From contig JADFTG010000077.1 in the NCBI GenBank assembly GCA_022560365.1, positions 1-6,183 of the forward strand: 6,183 nt of DNA, given 5' to 3'. Below, one piece after another: positions 1-6,183 of this stretch. Within the stretch, counting starts at the first letter, position 1. Each line of letters opens with the position of its first letter. This DNA comes from Chloroflexota bacterium (GTDB lineage Bacteria; Chloroflexota; Dehalococcoidia; SM23-28-2; RBG-16-64-32). Under the pieces are notes generated by a model that was not told the DNA's origin, searched no databases, and worked only from the letters and a program-made list of their open reading frames with translations. The position numbers and the translations under genes are program-made.

Positions 1-1
1 T

Positions 2-73
2 CCGAACTGCGCAATCGACCCCAAGTCACCGGAGCAGAACCTGTTCGCGCTGGTCGAGGCGGTGCTGGCGTGA
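2..73 (+). CDS. C-terminal end of an unidentified protein (5' truncated)
   Basis: An open frame enters from the left edge and stops at TGA 71-73, giving the last 23 residues of a protein. Its tail includes CAIDPKSPEQNLFALVEA and ends in LA. Codon use is the same G/C-rich third-position type as in ribF, and the stop shares four bases (GTGA, 70-73) with the ribF start, which is a typical operon junction and supports it as a real gene end. I do not recognise the family. An acidic 'ID' strand end followed by an 'SPEQN' helix start would suit the C-terminal helix of a small P-loop kinase or nucleotide-binding protein, but this is only an impression from 23 residues. Confidence 0.6.
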   Translation, partial: PNCAIDPKSPEQNLFALVEAVLA

Positions 74-1023
74 CCGTGTCGCTGGCGCGACGCGAGCTGC
101 AGCGAATCGCTCCGGGACGGCCCTCAGCCGTCACTGTTGGTGTCTTCGATGGCGTTCATCGCGGGCATCGCCACCTGGTGGCTGCGCTTCTCGAGGAAGC
201 CCGACGGGAGAGCCTGGCGGCGGTCGCAATCACGTTCAACCCGCACCCGCGCACGGTCCTGCGGCCGGGCGCGGCCATCACCTACCTCACTTCGCTCGAG
301 GAGCGCGTCGAGCTGCTACAGTCGCTGGGACTGGACGCTGTCGGCGTGCTGGCGTTTACTTCGGAGCTCGCCCAGCTGGAGCCGCGGGAGTTCCTTAGCC
401 TGCTCGCGGACGAGCTGGACATGCGCCTGCTGCTCGTCGGGCCGGACTTCGCGTTCGGGCGCAACCGTGCCGGAACGCGTGAGGTCAGCCGCGCGATCGG
501 TGAAGAGATGGGCTTCCGGGTAGAGGTCGCCTCGATGCTGGATGAAAACGGCGAGAAGGTCGGTTCGACGGCCGTGCGCCAGGCGCTCGCCAGGGGCGAC
601 GTCAGCCGGGTGGCGCGGCTGCTGGGCCGGCCGTTCTCTCTGCGTGGTCCCGTCATCGAGGGCGACAAGCGGGGCCGCGAGTTGGGCTTCCCCACGGCGA
701 ACATTGCGATCGGCCTCGACCACGCGCTGCCGGCGTACGGCATCTATGTCTCGCGGGCCTACGTGCGCGAGACGGACTACGAGGCGTGCACGTCTATCGG
801 CGTGCGGCCGACGTTTGACGCCGAGGAGAAGCCCACAGTCGAGGTGTTCATCCTGGACTTCGATGGCGACGTCTACGGCGAGGAGCTGCGGATCGACCTG
901 CTGGAGCGGCTGCGCGGCGAGGAGCGCTTCGAGAGTGCGGACGAGTTGATAGCGCAGATGCGCAAGGACGTCGACCAGACGCGCGACTACTTCCGCTCGC
1001 ACGGTGACCCGGCGGATGCCTGA
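70..1023 (+). CDS. ribF: Bifunctional riboflavin kinase / FAD synthetase
   Basis: This cytoplasmic enzyme phosphorylates riboflavin to FMN and then adenylylates FMN to FAD. At 317 residues it has the normal length of the bacterial bifunctional family. The N-terminal nucleotidyltransferase half shows GVFDGVHRGH (24-33, the HxGH-type ATP site), TFNPHP (55-60), VGPDFAFGRNRAG (123-135) and GSTAVR (165-170, the family's SSTxxR-like site). The C-terminal flavokinase half shows GRELGFPTANI (202-212), the YGIY strand (223-226), SIGVRPTF (242-249) and TVEVFILDFDGDVYG (256-270), in which E258 sits at the family's catalytic glutamate position. Both activities therefore look intact. The GTG start at 70 overlaps the upstream stop (GTGA), which favours translational coupling. 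It has no strong Shine-Dalgarno sequence and no room for an FMN riboswitch. In many bacteria ribF follows truB; the upstream tail here is too short to test that. Confidence 0.96.
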   Translation: MTVSLARRELQRIAPGRPSAVTVGVFDGVHRGHRHLVAALLEEARRESLAAVAITFNPHPRTVLRPGAAITYLTSLEERVELLQSLGLDAVGVLAFTSELAQLEPREFLSLLADELDMRLLLVGPDFAFGRNRAGTREVSRAIGEEMGFRVEVASMLDENGEKVGSTAVRQALARGDVSRVARLLGRPFSLRGPVIEGDKRGRELGFPTANIAIGLDHALPAYGIYVSRAYVRETDYEACTSIGVRPTFDAEEKPTVEVFILDFDGDVYGEELRIDLLERLRGEERFESADELIAQMRKDVDQTRDYFRSHGDPADA

Positions 1024-2245
1024 GGCACGCGTCCCAAACGCCGCCGAGCTTGACTGGCTGACGCGGCGCGCCGTCGCCGAGATCATTCCGCACGACGAGT
1101 TCGTGAAGGCGCTCAAGTCGGGCAAGGCGCTGCGCCTGAAGATGGGCTTCGACCCCAGCGCGCCGGACCTGACGATCGGCCATGCCGTGGGACTGCGCAA
1201 GCTGCGGCAGCTTCAGGAGTTCGGACACAAAGTCGTGATCATCGTTGGCGACTGGACAGCGCAGATCGGCGACCCGTCCGGGGAATCGAAGACGCGCCCG
1301 ATGCTGTCGGCGGATCAGGTGAACGCTAACGCTGAGACGTATTTGCGGCAGTTCTTCAAGATCGTCGATCGTGAGAAGACAGAGGTGCGGCGGCAGAGTG
1401 AGTGGTTCGGCGCCTTCGGTCTGGCGGACGTCGTGCGGCTGGCCGCGAGGTTCACCGTCGCGCAGATGCTCGAACGAGCAGACTTCGCCGAGCGCTACCA
1501 GCGGCAGCAGCCGATCGGCATTCACGAACTGCTGTACCCGCTCTTGCAAGGGTACGACTCGGTCGCCGTGGAGGCCGACGTCGAGTTCGGCGGCACCGAC
1601 CAGAAGTTCAACCTCCTCGTCGGCCGCGACTTGCAGGTGGAGGCCGGCCAGAAGCCGCAATCCGTCTTCACGGTGCCGCTTCTGGTCGGGACAGACGGCG
1701 AAGTGAAGATGAGCAAGAGCGTCGGCAACTACGTCGCAATCGACGACCCGCCCAACGAGATGTACGGCAAGCTGATGTCGATCTCCGACCACCTGATCGG
1801 CGACTACTTCGAGTATCTGACTGACGTGCCGGACGAAGACGTCGCGGCGGTACGAGAGACGGTGAAAAAGCGCACCGGCAACCCGATGGAAGCGAAGAAA
1901 CGACTGGCCCACGAGCTGGTGGCGCAGTTCCATGACGCGACTGCCGCCGATGAGGCGCAGGAGTTCTTCGAGCGCACGTTCAGCAAGGGCGAGTTGCCCG
2001 ATGACGTGCCGGAAAAAAGGGTGTCCTTTGACGCCATCACGGACGACGGAACCGTGCGGATCCCGACGTTGTTAATTGAACTCGGCATGACTGAGAGCGT
2101 CTCCGCCGGAAACCGTCTCTTCAAACAGGGCGCAGTCGAAGTGGATGGGAAAGTGGCCGAAGAGCTGCGCATCACGCCGCGGGACGGAATGATTATTCGT
2201 GTTGGCAAGCACCGCTTCGTGCGGCTGCTGAACGCCGACGCTTGA
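1016..2245 (+). CDS. tyrS: Tyrosyl-tRNA synthetase (Thermus/TyrZ-like type)
   Basis: This cytoplasmic class I synthetase activates tyrosine with ATP and charges tRNA-Tyr. With the ATG at 1016 it is 409 residues. It shows FDPSAPDLTIGH (45-56, the HIGH site, with Thr in place of the first His), GDWTAQIGDPSG (78-89), tyrosine-pocket residues Y174, Q178 and D181 in LLYPLLQGYDS, GGTDQKFNLL (192-201) and a canonical KMSKS at 231-235. A C-terminal S4 RNA-binding domain starts at about residue 347 (VRIPTLLIELGM) and runs to the end. The canonical KMSKS and the GGTDQKFNLL context place it with the TyrZ/Thermus-like group rather than the KFGKS-type TyrS. An in-frame GTG at 1004 would add MTRR. I prefer the ATG because it gives a shorter (8-base) overlap with ribF and leaves the alignment intact, but neither start has a clear Shine-Dalgarno sequence. 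No T-box leader is present. Co-expression with ribF is likely. Confidence 0.96.
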   Translation: MPEARVPNAAELDWLTRRAVAEIIPHDEFVKALKSGKALRLKMGFDPSAPDLTIGHAVGLRKLRQLQEFGHKVVIIVGDWTAQIGDPSGESKTRPMLSADQVNANAETYLRQFFKIVDREKTEVRRQSEWFGAFGLADVVRLAARFTVAQMLERADFAERYQRQQPIGIHELLYPLLQGYDSVAVEADVEFGGTDQKFNLLVGRDLQVEAGQKPQSVFTVPLLVGTDGEVKMSKSVGNYVAIDDPPNEMYGKLMSISDHLIGDYFEYLTDVPDEDVAAVRETVKKRTGNPMEAKKRLAHELVAQFHDATAADEAQEFFERTFSKGELPDDVPEKRVSFDAITDDGTVRIPTLLIELGMTESVSAGNRLFKQGAVEVDGKVAEELRITPRDGMIIRVGKHRFVRLLNADA

Positions 2246-2286
2246 GCGCCTTGCCGTGACCGTGTGCTGCCGCTAAGCTACCGCGT

Positions 2287-2667
2287 ATGACCGAGCTTCC
2301 CGAGGACCTGCGCGGCTCCGTCGAGGACCAGGGGCAGGCGCGCGTCGAGATGAGCATCCAGGGTTACGCGAAGTACCTGACCCCGGAGGCGACGGACAGC
2401 CTTCGTGCCTCGTCGAAGGGCATGCCGCCGCGCGTCAACCGCTTCGAGGTGGCTGCGGTGGAGGGCGGCGGCGACGAGTACACGATCGACGTGCGCTATT
2501 TCCAGGGTGACGAATCGTTCGTCGTCCGCAGCCGCTGGCGGCGGCGCGACGATGCGTGGATGGTCGTGCACGCGGAGCGGCTGTGGCGCGAAGGCGAGGC
2601 GCAGCCCGGTCTCATCTCGAGGGTGCTGGCGAAGGTGCTGGGGCCCATCGCCAGGCTTCGGCGCTAG
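2287..2667 (+). CDS. Small hypothetical protein, possible NTF2-like fold
   Basis: This is a 126-residue protein that I do not recognise by family. It has no signal peptide and no membrane segment. The N-terminal third looks helical (about residues 4-42). It is followed by alternating strand-like segments: FEVAAVE, EYTIDVRYFQ, ESFVVRSRWRRR and AWMVVHAERLW (about 53-101). The last part is basic and helical (about 107-126, ending in IARLRR). The order of helices then a curved sheet, closing with 'W-R-R-R-D-D-x-W-x-V-V-H-A', resembles the C-terminal end of NTF2-like/SnoaL/DUF4440 proteins, but no catalytic residue can be assigned. Third codon positions are consistently G/C-rich, as in the neighbouring genes, which supports real coding. 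It starts 41 bases after tyrS with no good Shine-Dalgarno sequence and may be read from the same transcript. The antisense frame across it is a shadow. Confidence 0.72.
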   Translation: MTELPEDLRGSVEDQGQARVEMSIQGYAKYLTPEATDSLRASSKGMPPRVNRFEVAAVEGGGDEYTIDVRYFQGDESFVVRSRWRRRDDAWMVVHAERLWREGEAQPGLISRVLAKVLGPIARLRR

Positions 2668-2814
2668 TTCGCCCGGCTTTCCACAAAATACTCTGACCGG
2701 GCGTTGACTCGACTCTTAGCCGCGGAGACACTGCGTGCCAATGGATCGGTTTTGTTAATGGGGAAGGTGGTTTTCAGACTTAACTATCCATGAACGGGGA
2801 TTCGGAAAACTGCC

Positions 2815-2843
2815 TTGACAGGGTGAGTTATATCGCCTATAGG
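2815..2843 (+). promoter_or_regulatory. Sigma70-type promoter of the ABC transport operon
   Basis: A perfect -35 box TTGACA (2815-2820) is followed after exactly 17 bases by TATAGG (2838-2843), which matches the first four positions of TATAAT. Both lie in an AT-richer stretch unlike the coding sequence around it. Initiation would fall near 2850, leaving a leader of about 40 bases before the ATG at 2891. The weak last two bases of the -10 box suggest moderate strength or a need for an activator. No operator palindrome is clear. Confidence 0.55.
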
Positions 2844-2878
2844 TGGTTAATCATAAGGTACAGGCTTACCGTATTGCG

Positions 2879-2884
2879 AGGAGG
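2879..2884 (+). promoter_or_regulatory. Ribosome binding site AGGAGG that sets the start of the binding protein
   Basis: AGGAGG is a full match to the anti-Shine-Dalgarno core and sits six bases before the ATG at 2891. It is the only strong ribosome binding site in the window. It decides against the in-frame GTG at 2843, which lies in the -10 box and upstream of the likely transcription start. High translation of the binding protein relative to its permeases is usual for ABC importers. Confidence 0.85.
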
Positions 2885-2890
2885 CAGGCA

Positions 2891-4738
2891 ATGGCGAGTA
2901 GCGAGTACTGGAGCAGGTTCTGGCGGACTCAGATAAGTCGTCGTCGGCTGTTGAAAGGATCGGCGCTCGGTGCCTCTGGCCTTGCTGTTGCCGGCGTCAT
3001 GGGCTGTGGTGATGACGACGACGGCGCCGCGACGCCGACGGGAACGGCGGCGACCGTTACGGCCACGCCGACGGAAGCGCAGCCCAAGCTGGGCGGCACG
3101 ATCCGAGGGCCGTTGGTGGGTACCTCGACTGGCACGCCACCCAGCCTTGACGCGCAGCGGCAGCTGACGTTCCTTGCGCAGATTCCCGCCGCCTACCACT
3201 ACAACCGTCTGGTGAAGTTCGTGCCGCCGACGCCAACCATGGTGAACGGCATCCCCAGCGTCCCGATCGACTTCTCGGTCGTGGAGGGCGATGCGGCGGA
3301 GGACGTGCCGGAGGTCGTCGACGGGGCCACCTTCAACTTCAAGATCCGCGACAACCTCAACTTCCACGACGTCGAGCCCGTCAGCAGCCGCGCGGCCGGT
3401 CTCTCTGTCACGGCGGACGATGTAAAGGCGGCGTTCGACGTATTCGCAGCTGAGTCGCCCAACAGGGGCAACTGGCTGACGCAGGTCGAGAGCGTCACGG
3501 TCACCGGCGACAAGACGCTGAGCATCCAGTTGCGCGGGCCTTTCGCGCCGGCGTTCCAGGTGCTCTTCGGTAACAGCGACGGCGGACCCTGGGTGGTCCC
3601 GCCGGAGGTTCTCGAGGACGAGGACTTGAGCAACAACAAGCCGATCGGGGCGGGCCCGTTCATCTTTGAGAGCCTGACGCCGGACGAGTCGATCGTCTGG
3701 CGGAAGAACCCGGACTACTACGACTCGCCCAAGCCCTACCTCGATGGCGTCGAGACGGCTCTCACGGGCGATCCGGAGGTGATCCTTCAGAACATCAAGG
3801 CGGGCACGTTTGACTCTGCCCTGTGGACGGCCACACTCTGGAACCGTGCCCTGGACGAAGTGCCGGACGGGCAGTTCTTCACCGGCCCGGAACACGTCTG
3901 GGGCGGTGCATACTTCAACTTTGCCGAGGCGCCGTTCAACGATAAGCGCGTTCGGCAGGCGCTTTCGATGGCTATCGACAGGCCGGCGATCCTGCAGGCG
4001 CTGGACGAGCCGGGCGCCGTCGGCGGCGGCTCGGGCCTCACGCACGTGTCGCAGTACGCCGACTTCTGGCTCGACCCAATCAACGACGCGGCGAAGTTCG
4101 GTGCGAACGCGAAGTACTACCAGCGCGACGTGGATGCGGCGAAGGAGCTGCTCGCTCTAGCAGGATATGAGAACGGGATCGACCTGACGGCGACGACCTC
4201 TGTCGTCTACGGGCCTGGCTTCGGCGACCAGATGCAGGCGTTCGGTGCGAGCGCCGCGGATGCGGGCTTCCGCATGGAGTTCAACAACCAGGAGTACGGC
4301 GCGTACATCAGCACGACGTTCTTCGGCAACCTGCCGGAGAATGCTCTGGGCATCGCGCCGCTCATGGGCAGTCCGATGGACTCGCACAACATCTTCTTCA
4401 CGATCTTCCACCCGTCCAGTGCGCGCCACAACTTCGGCCCGCAAGGCGACCCGCATGGTATCCCTGCGGATCAATTGCCGATTGCGGGCGACCCGGGGCC
4501 ATCTGGCGATGCCGATCTCCTGGCGGCCTGGAATGCCCAGGCGGCTGAGCTTGACACCGACGCGCGGATCGAGAAAGTCCACGATATCCAGCGCATGATG
4601 GCGGAGTCGATGTACTTCGTGCCGTGGACCGGAACGTCGACAGCGACCATCTTCCGGCCCTGGGTGAAGAACATCCGCATGAGCCGGGGCTACGCTTACG
4701 GTGCGGAGACGCTGCCGCACATCTGGCTGGACCGCTAG
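2891..4738 (+). CDS. ABC transporter substrate-binding lipoprotein, family 5 (peptide/nickel type), Tat signal
   Basis: This 615-residue extracytoplasmic protein is expected to capture a peptide-like or other small solute and deliver it to the two permeases encoded next. The N-terminus has a twin-arginine signal, SRRRLLKG (16-23), then a hydrophobic stretch ending in GVMGC with Cys39 as the likely lipidated residue. An acidic patch (DDDD, 41-44) and a Thr/Ala/Pro linker to about residue 66 follow. The family 5 fold is shown by FKIRDNLNFHD (about 150-160), TADDVKAAFDVF (from 174), NNKPIGAGPFIF (248-259), KNPDYYDSPKPYLDGVE, then APFNDKRVRQALSMAIDR (347-364). The C-terminus ends in WLDR. Between FHD (158-160) and TADDV (174-178) there are 13 residues where most members have about four. 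The start is fixed by the AGGAGG. The protein is first in its operon, 40 bases before the permease. The substrate is not deducible: members bind oligopeptides, dipeptides, nickel, sugars or opines. Confidence 0.93.
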   Translation: MASSEYWSRFWRTQISRRRLLKGSALGASGLAVAGVMGCGDDDDGAATPTGTAATVTATPTEAQPKLGGTIRGPLVGTSTGTPPSLDAQRQLTFLAQIPAAYHYNRLVKFVPPTPTMVNGIPSVPIDFSVVEGDAAEDVPEVVDGATFNFKIRDNLNFHDVEPVSSRAAGLSVTADDVKAAFDVFAAESPNRGNWLTQVESVTVTGDKTLSIQLRGPFAPAFQVLFGNSDGGPWVVPPEVLEDEDLSNNKPIGAGPFIFESLTPDESIVWRKNPDYYDSPKPYLDGVETALTGDPEVILQNIKAGTFDSALWTATLWNRALDEVPDGQFFTGPEHVWGGAYFNFAEAPFNDKRVRQALSMAIDRPAILQALDEPGAVGGGSGLTHVSQYADFWLDPINDAAKFGANAKYYQRDVDAAKELLALAGYENGIDLTATTSVVYGPGFGDQMQAFGASAADAGFRMEFNNQEYGAYISTTFFGNLPENALGIAPLMGSPMDSHNIFFTIFHPSSARHNFGPQGDPHGIPADQLPIAGDPGPSGDADLLAAWNAQAAELDTDARIEKVHDIQRMMAESMYFVPWTGTSTATIFRPWVKNIRMSRGYAYGAETLPHIWLDR

Positions 4739-4778
4739 CCGAATCTGTCGGGTGCTACCCTGGGCAGCGGTGGGCTGA

Positions 4779-5735
4779 ATGAGGGCGTATATATTGCAGC
4801 GCGCCCTGCTCATCCCGCTGACGGTGCTTGGCGTCAGCTTTTTGGTCAGTTCCGTCTTTGAGCTGCTCCCGGGCAACGTCGCCGACATTATCCTGGCGGA
4901 GTCTGGTGGGTTCAATCCAGACCTGACGAAGGCCAGCATCGAAGCGGATCTGGGGCTTGATAAGAGCTTCGTAGTTCGTTGGTTCAACTGGTTAGGCAAT
5001 GTAGCGCAGGGCGACTTCGGTGAGTACCTCCGGGGTGGACGGTCCGTCGGCGGCGAGTTGGAGCACCGTCTGCCCATCACCCTGCAGCTCGCAGGGATGG
5101 CGCTGATCATCTCGCTCGTCATCGCCATCCCCATCGGTGTCCTCTCGGCGGTCAGGCAGGACAGCCTCGTCGATTACGTCGCTCGCAGTATCGCGATCTT
5201 CATGCTGGCGGCACCGTCGTTCTGGCTGGGCGTGATGTTTTTTGTCTTAGTCGGCAACAACGCGAGTTGGCTACTGCCTCCGGTCGTTTACAACGACGTT
5301 TGGGAAGACCCATTGCTGAACATGAAGCAGATGTGGGCGCCGGCCGTAATCCTGGCTTTCGCAGGGGCCGGCTCTGTCATGCGTCTGACGCGCAGCCAGA
5401 TGCTGGAAGTGCTGAGGCAGGACTATGTGCGGACGGCCTGGTCGAAGGGTCTCACGGAGCGGGTCGTCATAGTACGTCATGCGATGCGCAACGCGTTCAT
5501 TCCGGTGCTGAGCCTGATCGGCGTGCAGATCAACATCCTCATCAGCGGAGCGATTGTGCTCGAGCTGATCTTCGGCCTTCCGGGGTTGGGCACGATGCTT
5601 CTGACCGCGCTGTCTACGCGTGAATACCTCGCCGTGCAGGGTGTGTTGGTGGTGGTGGCGACGATGATCGTCCTCAGCAACTTCCTGGTCGACATCGGTT
5701 ACACGCTGCTTGACCCGAGGATCCGTTTCTCCTAG
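4779..5735 (+). CDS. ABC transporter permease, DppB/OppB type
   Basis: This 318-residue inner-membrane subunit forms half of the channel of a family 5 ABC importer. The N-terminus MRAYILQRALLIPLTVLGVSF is the usual DppB-type entry into the first membrane segment (about 9-30). A periplasmic region follows with GDFGEYLRGGRSV (78-90), a family hallmark. Further membrane segments lie at about 99-124, 136-160, 185-205, 240-262 and 287-309. The EAA-type coupling loop that contacts the ATPase is at about 215-242 (DYVRTAWSKGLTERVVIVRH, then MRNAFIPV). The ending LLDPRIRFS is also typical. The ATG at 4779 is the first possible start in this frame, since the codon before it is TGA; its ribosome site is weak (GGTGGG, 4769-4774). 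The gene lies 40 bases after the binding protein and 11 bases before the next permease. A specific dppB, oppB or gsiC name cannot be justified without the substrate. Confidence 0.94.
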   Translation: MRAYILQRALLIPLTVLGVSFLVSSVFELLPGNVADIILAESGGFNPDLTKASIEADLGLDKSFVVRWFNWLGNVAQGDFGEYLRGGRSVGGELEHRLPITLQLAGMALIISLVIAIPIGVLSAVRQDSLVDYVARSIAIFMLAAPSFWLGVMFFVLVGNNASWLLPPVVYNDVWEDPLLNMKQMWAPAVILAFAGAGSVMRLTRSQMLEVLRQDYVRTAWSKGLTERVVIVRHAMRNAFIPVLSLIGVQINILISGAIVLELIFGLPGLGTMLLTALSTREYLAVQGVLVVVATMIVLSNFLVDIGYTLLDPRIRFS

Positions 5736-5746
5736 CGGGGTTCGTT

Positions 5747-6183
5747 ATGGCCTACCAGGATGAAGCAGCAGTGGCGCTCGGCGAGATGGAGCAGCCAGCT
5801 CCCTCAATGGCCTCGCGATGGCGCTCCGGCATCTGGTTCTTCATTAGGCGAAAGCCGCTGGGCGCCTTCGGCGCCCTCGTGCTGATCTTCGTCCTGACCA
5901 TCGCCCTGTTCTCGCCCTGGATCGCGCAGTTCGGCTACAGCGAGCCACACTTCCCCGACAAACTTCTGAGCCCTAACAGCACGTACTGGTTCGGCACAGA
6001 CAACCTCGGTCGCGACGTGTTCACCCGCGTCGTGATCGGCAGCCAGATCACGATCCTCGTCGGGATCGGGACGGTCGCCCTGGCCGCGGTGCTCTCGGTG
6101 CTCGTTGGCGGGGTCAGCGGCTACTTCGGCGGGCGTGTAGACATGGTGGTTCAGCGCTTTGTGGACATCTGGGTGGCCCTGCC
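5747..6183 (+). CDS. ABC transporter permease, DppC/OppC type (3' truncated by window)
   Basis: The frame is open from the ATG at 5747 to the window edge and gives 145 complete residues. The first 25 or so residues are cytoplasmic, acidic and poorly conserved. From about residue 30, FFIRRKPLGAFGALVLIF leads into the first membrane segment (about 38-60), the OppC_N-type entry. WFGTDNLGRDVFTRVVIGSQ (81-100) is the diagnostic DppC/OppC motif. A second membrane segment spans about 101-122, then SGYFGGRVDMVVQRFVDIWVAL, matching the family's 'GGxxDxxxxRxxDxxxALP' stretch. About half of the usual length of roughly 290-300 residues, including the EAA loop, lies beyond the edge. It would pair with the DppB-type subunit to form the channel. 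AGCGGGG (5734-5740) overlaps the preceding stop and may serve as a moderate ribosome site six bases before the ATG. Confidence 0.92.
   Translation, partial: MAYQDEAAVALGEMEQPAPSMASRWRSGIWFFIRRKPLGAFGALVLIFVLTIALFSPWIAQFGYSEPHFPDKLLSPNSTYWFGTDNLGRDVFTRVVIGSQITILVGIGTVALAAVLSVLVGGVSGYFGGRVDMVVQRFVDIWVAL

Noticed and set aside
316..1200. A 294-codon open frame on the - strand across ribF
   Set aside because: Antisense shadow of ribF and the start of tyrS; no recognisable motif.
1402..1824. Alternative + frame open for 140 codons inside tyrS
   Set aside because: Arg-rich frame-shifted reading of tyrS with no motif; the tyrS frame is continuous and intact.
848..1933. A 361-codon open frame on the - strand across ribF and tyrS
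   Set aside because: It is antisense to two well-conserved genes with intact motifs. Its translation is rich in Arg, His, Val and Leu with no domain pattern, as expected from the complement of G/C-rich third positions.
2650..2680. Possible terminator after the small gene: GCCAGGC (2650-2656) with GCCCGGC (2671-2677) then TTT
   Set aside because: The stem has a mismatch, the loop is 14 bases, the T run is only three, and the 5' arm lies in coding sequence. Too weak to annotate.
2704..2732. Second promoter candidate starting with TTGACT
   Set aside because: The matching -10 position reads GACACT, a poor fit, and the TTGACA at 2815 has a much better partner.
2857..2870. Inverted GGTA/TACC in the leader of the binding-protein gene
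   Set aside because: A four-base stem with a six-base loop; no riboswitch or attenuator architecture around it.
2843..2890. Earlier GTG start for the binding protein
   Set aside because: The GTG overlaps the -10 box and precedes the likely transcription start. The extra 16 residues would sit before a normal Tat signal, and the perfect AGGAGG points to the ATG at 2891.
3032..3074. Direct repeat ACGCCGACGG at 3032-3041 and 3065-3074
   Set aside because: It encodes the low-complexity Thr-Pro-Thr linker after the lipidated cysteine and is explained by amino-acid composition.
2837..4045. A 402-codon open frame on the - strand opposite the binding protein
   Set aside because: It lies antisense to conserved family 5 motifs, is extremely Arg-rich and has no recognisable fold or ribosome site.
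4750..4760. Hairpin GGGT-GCT-ACCC between the binding protein and the permease
   Set aside because: Only four base pairs. Such a hairpin could damp permease expression, but one this small is expected by chance in GC-rich DNA.
4157..5134. A 325-codon open frame on the - strand spanning the binding protein end and the permease start
   Set aside because: It crosses two clearly coding + strand genes, and its composition changes where the opposite frame changes at the intergenic gap, which shows it is a shadow.

Overview
This window reads as an ordinary high-GC bacterial chromosome segment in which every recognisable gene lies on the + strand. It has two blocks. The first is a tightly packed housekeeping chain (1-2667): the end of an unidentified gene, a bifunctional riboflavin kinase/FAD synthetase (ribF), a tyrosyl-tRNA synthetase (tyrS) and a small unrecognised protein. 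The second is the start of a peptide/nickel-type (family 5) ABC uptake operon (about 2815-6183): a Tat-exported substrate-binding lipoprotein followed by two DppB/DppC-type permeases, the second cut by the window end.

In the housekeeping block genes overlap or nearly touch. The upstream gene and ribF share GTGA. tyrS starts inside the last codons of ribF. The small gene follows tyrS after 41 bases. This suggests one transcript, with translational coupling at the two overlaps. No riboswitch or T-box leader is visible; there is no room for one before ribF or tyrS.

A 223-base, visibly AT-richer spacer (2668-2890) separates the blocks. It carries the best regulatory signals of the window: a perfect TTGACA, a TATAGG box 17 bases downstream, and a perfect AGGAGG six bases before the ATG of the binding protein. 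The transport genes therefore probably form their own transcription unit. Its ATPase gene(s) would be expected beyond the right edge. In the proposed system the lipoprotein captures an oligopeptide-like or other small solute outside the membrane and hands it to the permease pair; the substrate cannot be told from sequence.

The organism is probably a member of the Chloroflexota or another high-GC, Tat-using lineage. This is inferred from the high GC content with G/C-rich third codon positions, the Thermus-type TyrRS with a canonical KMSKS, and the SRRRLLKG...C signal followed by an acidic and Thr/Ala/Pro linker on the binding protein. It is not proven. I found no mobile element, CRISPR array, tRNA, rRNA or evident novel system. 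The least explained items are the 126-residue small protein, the 9-residue insertion in the binding protein and the unidentified gene end at the left edge.
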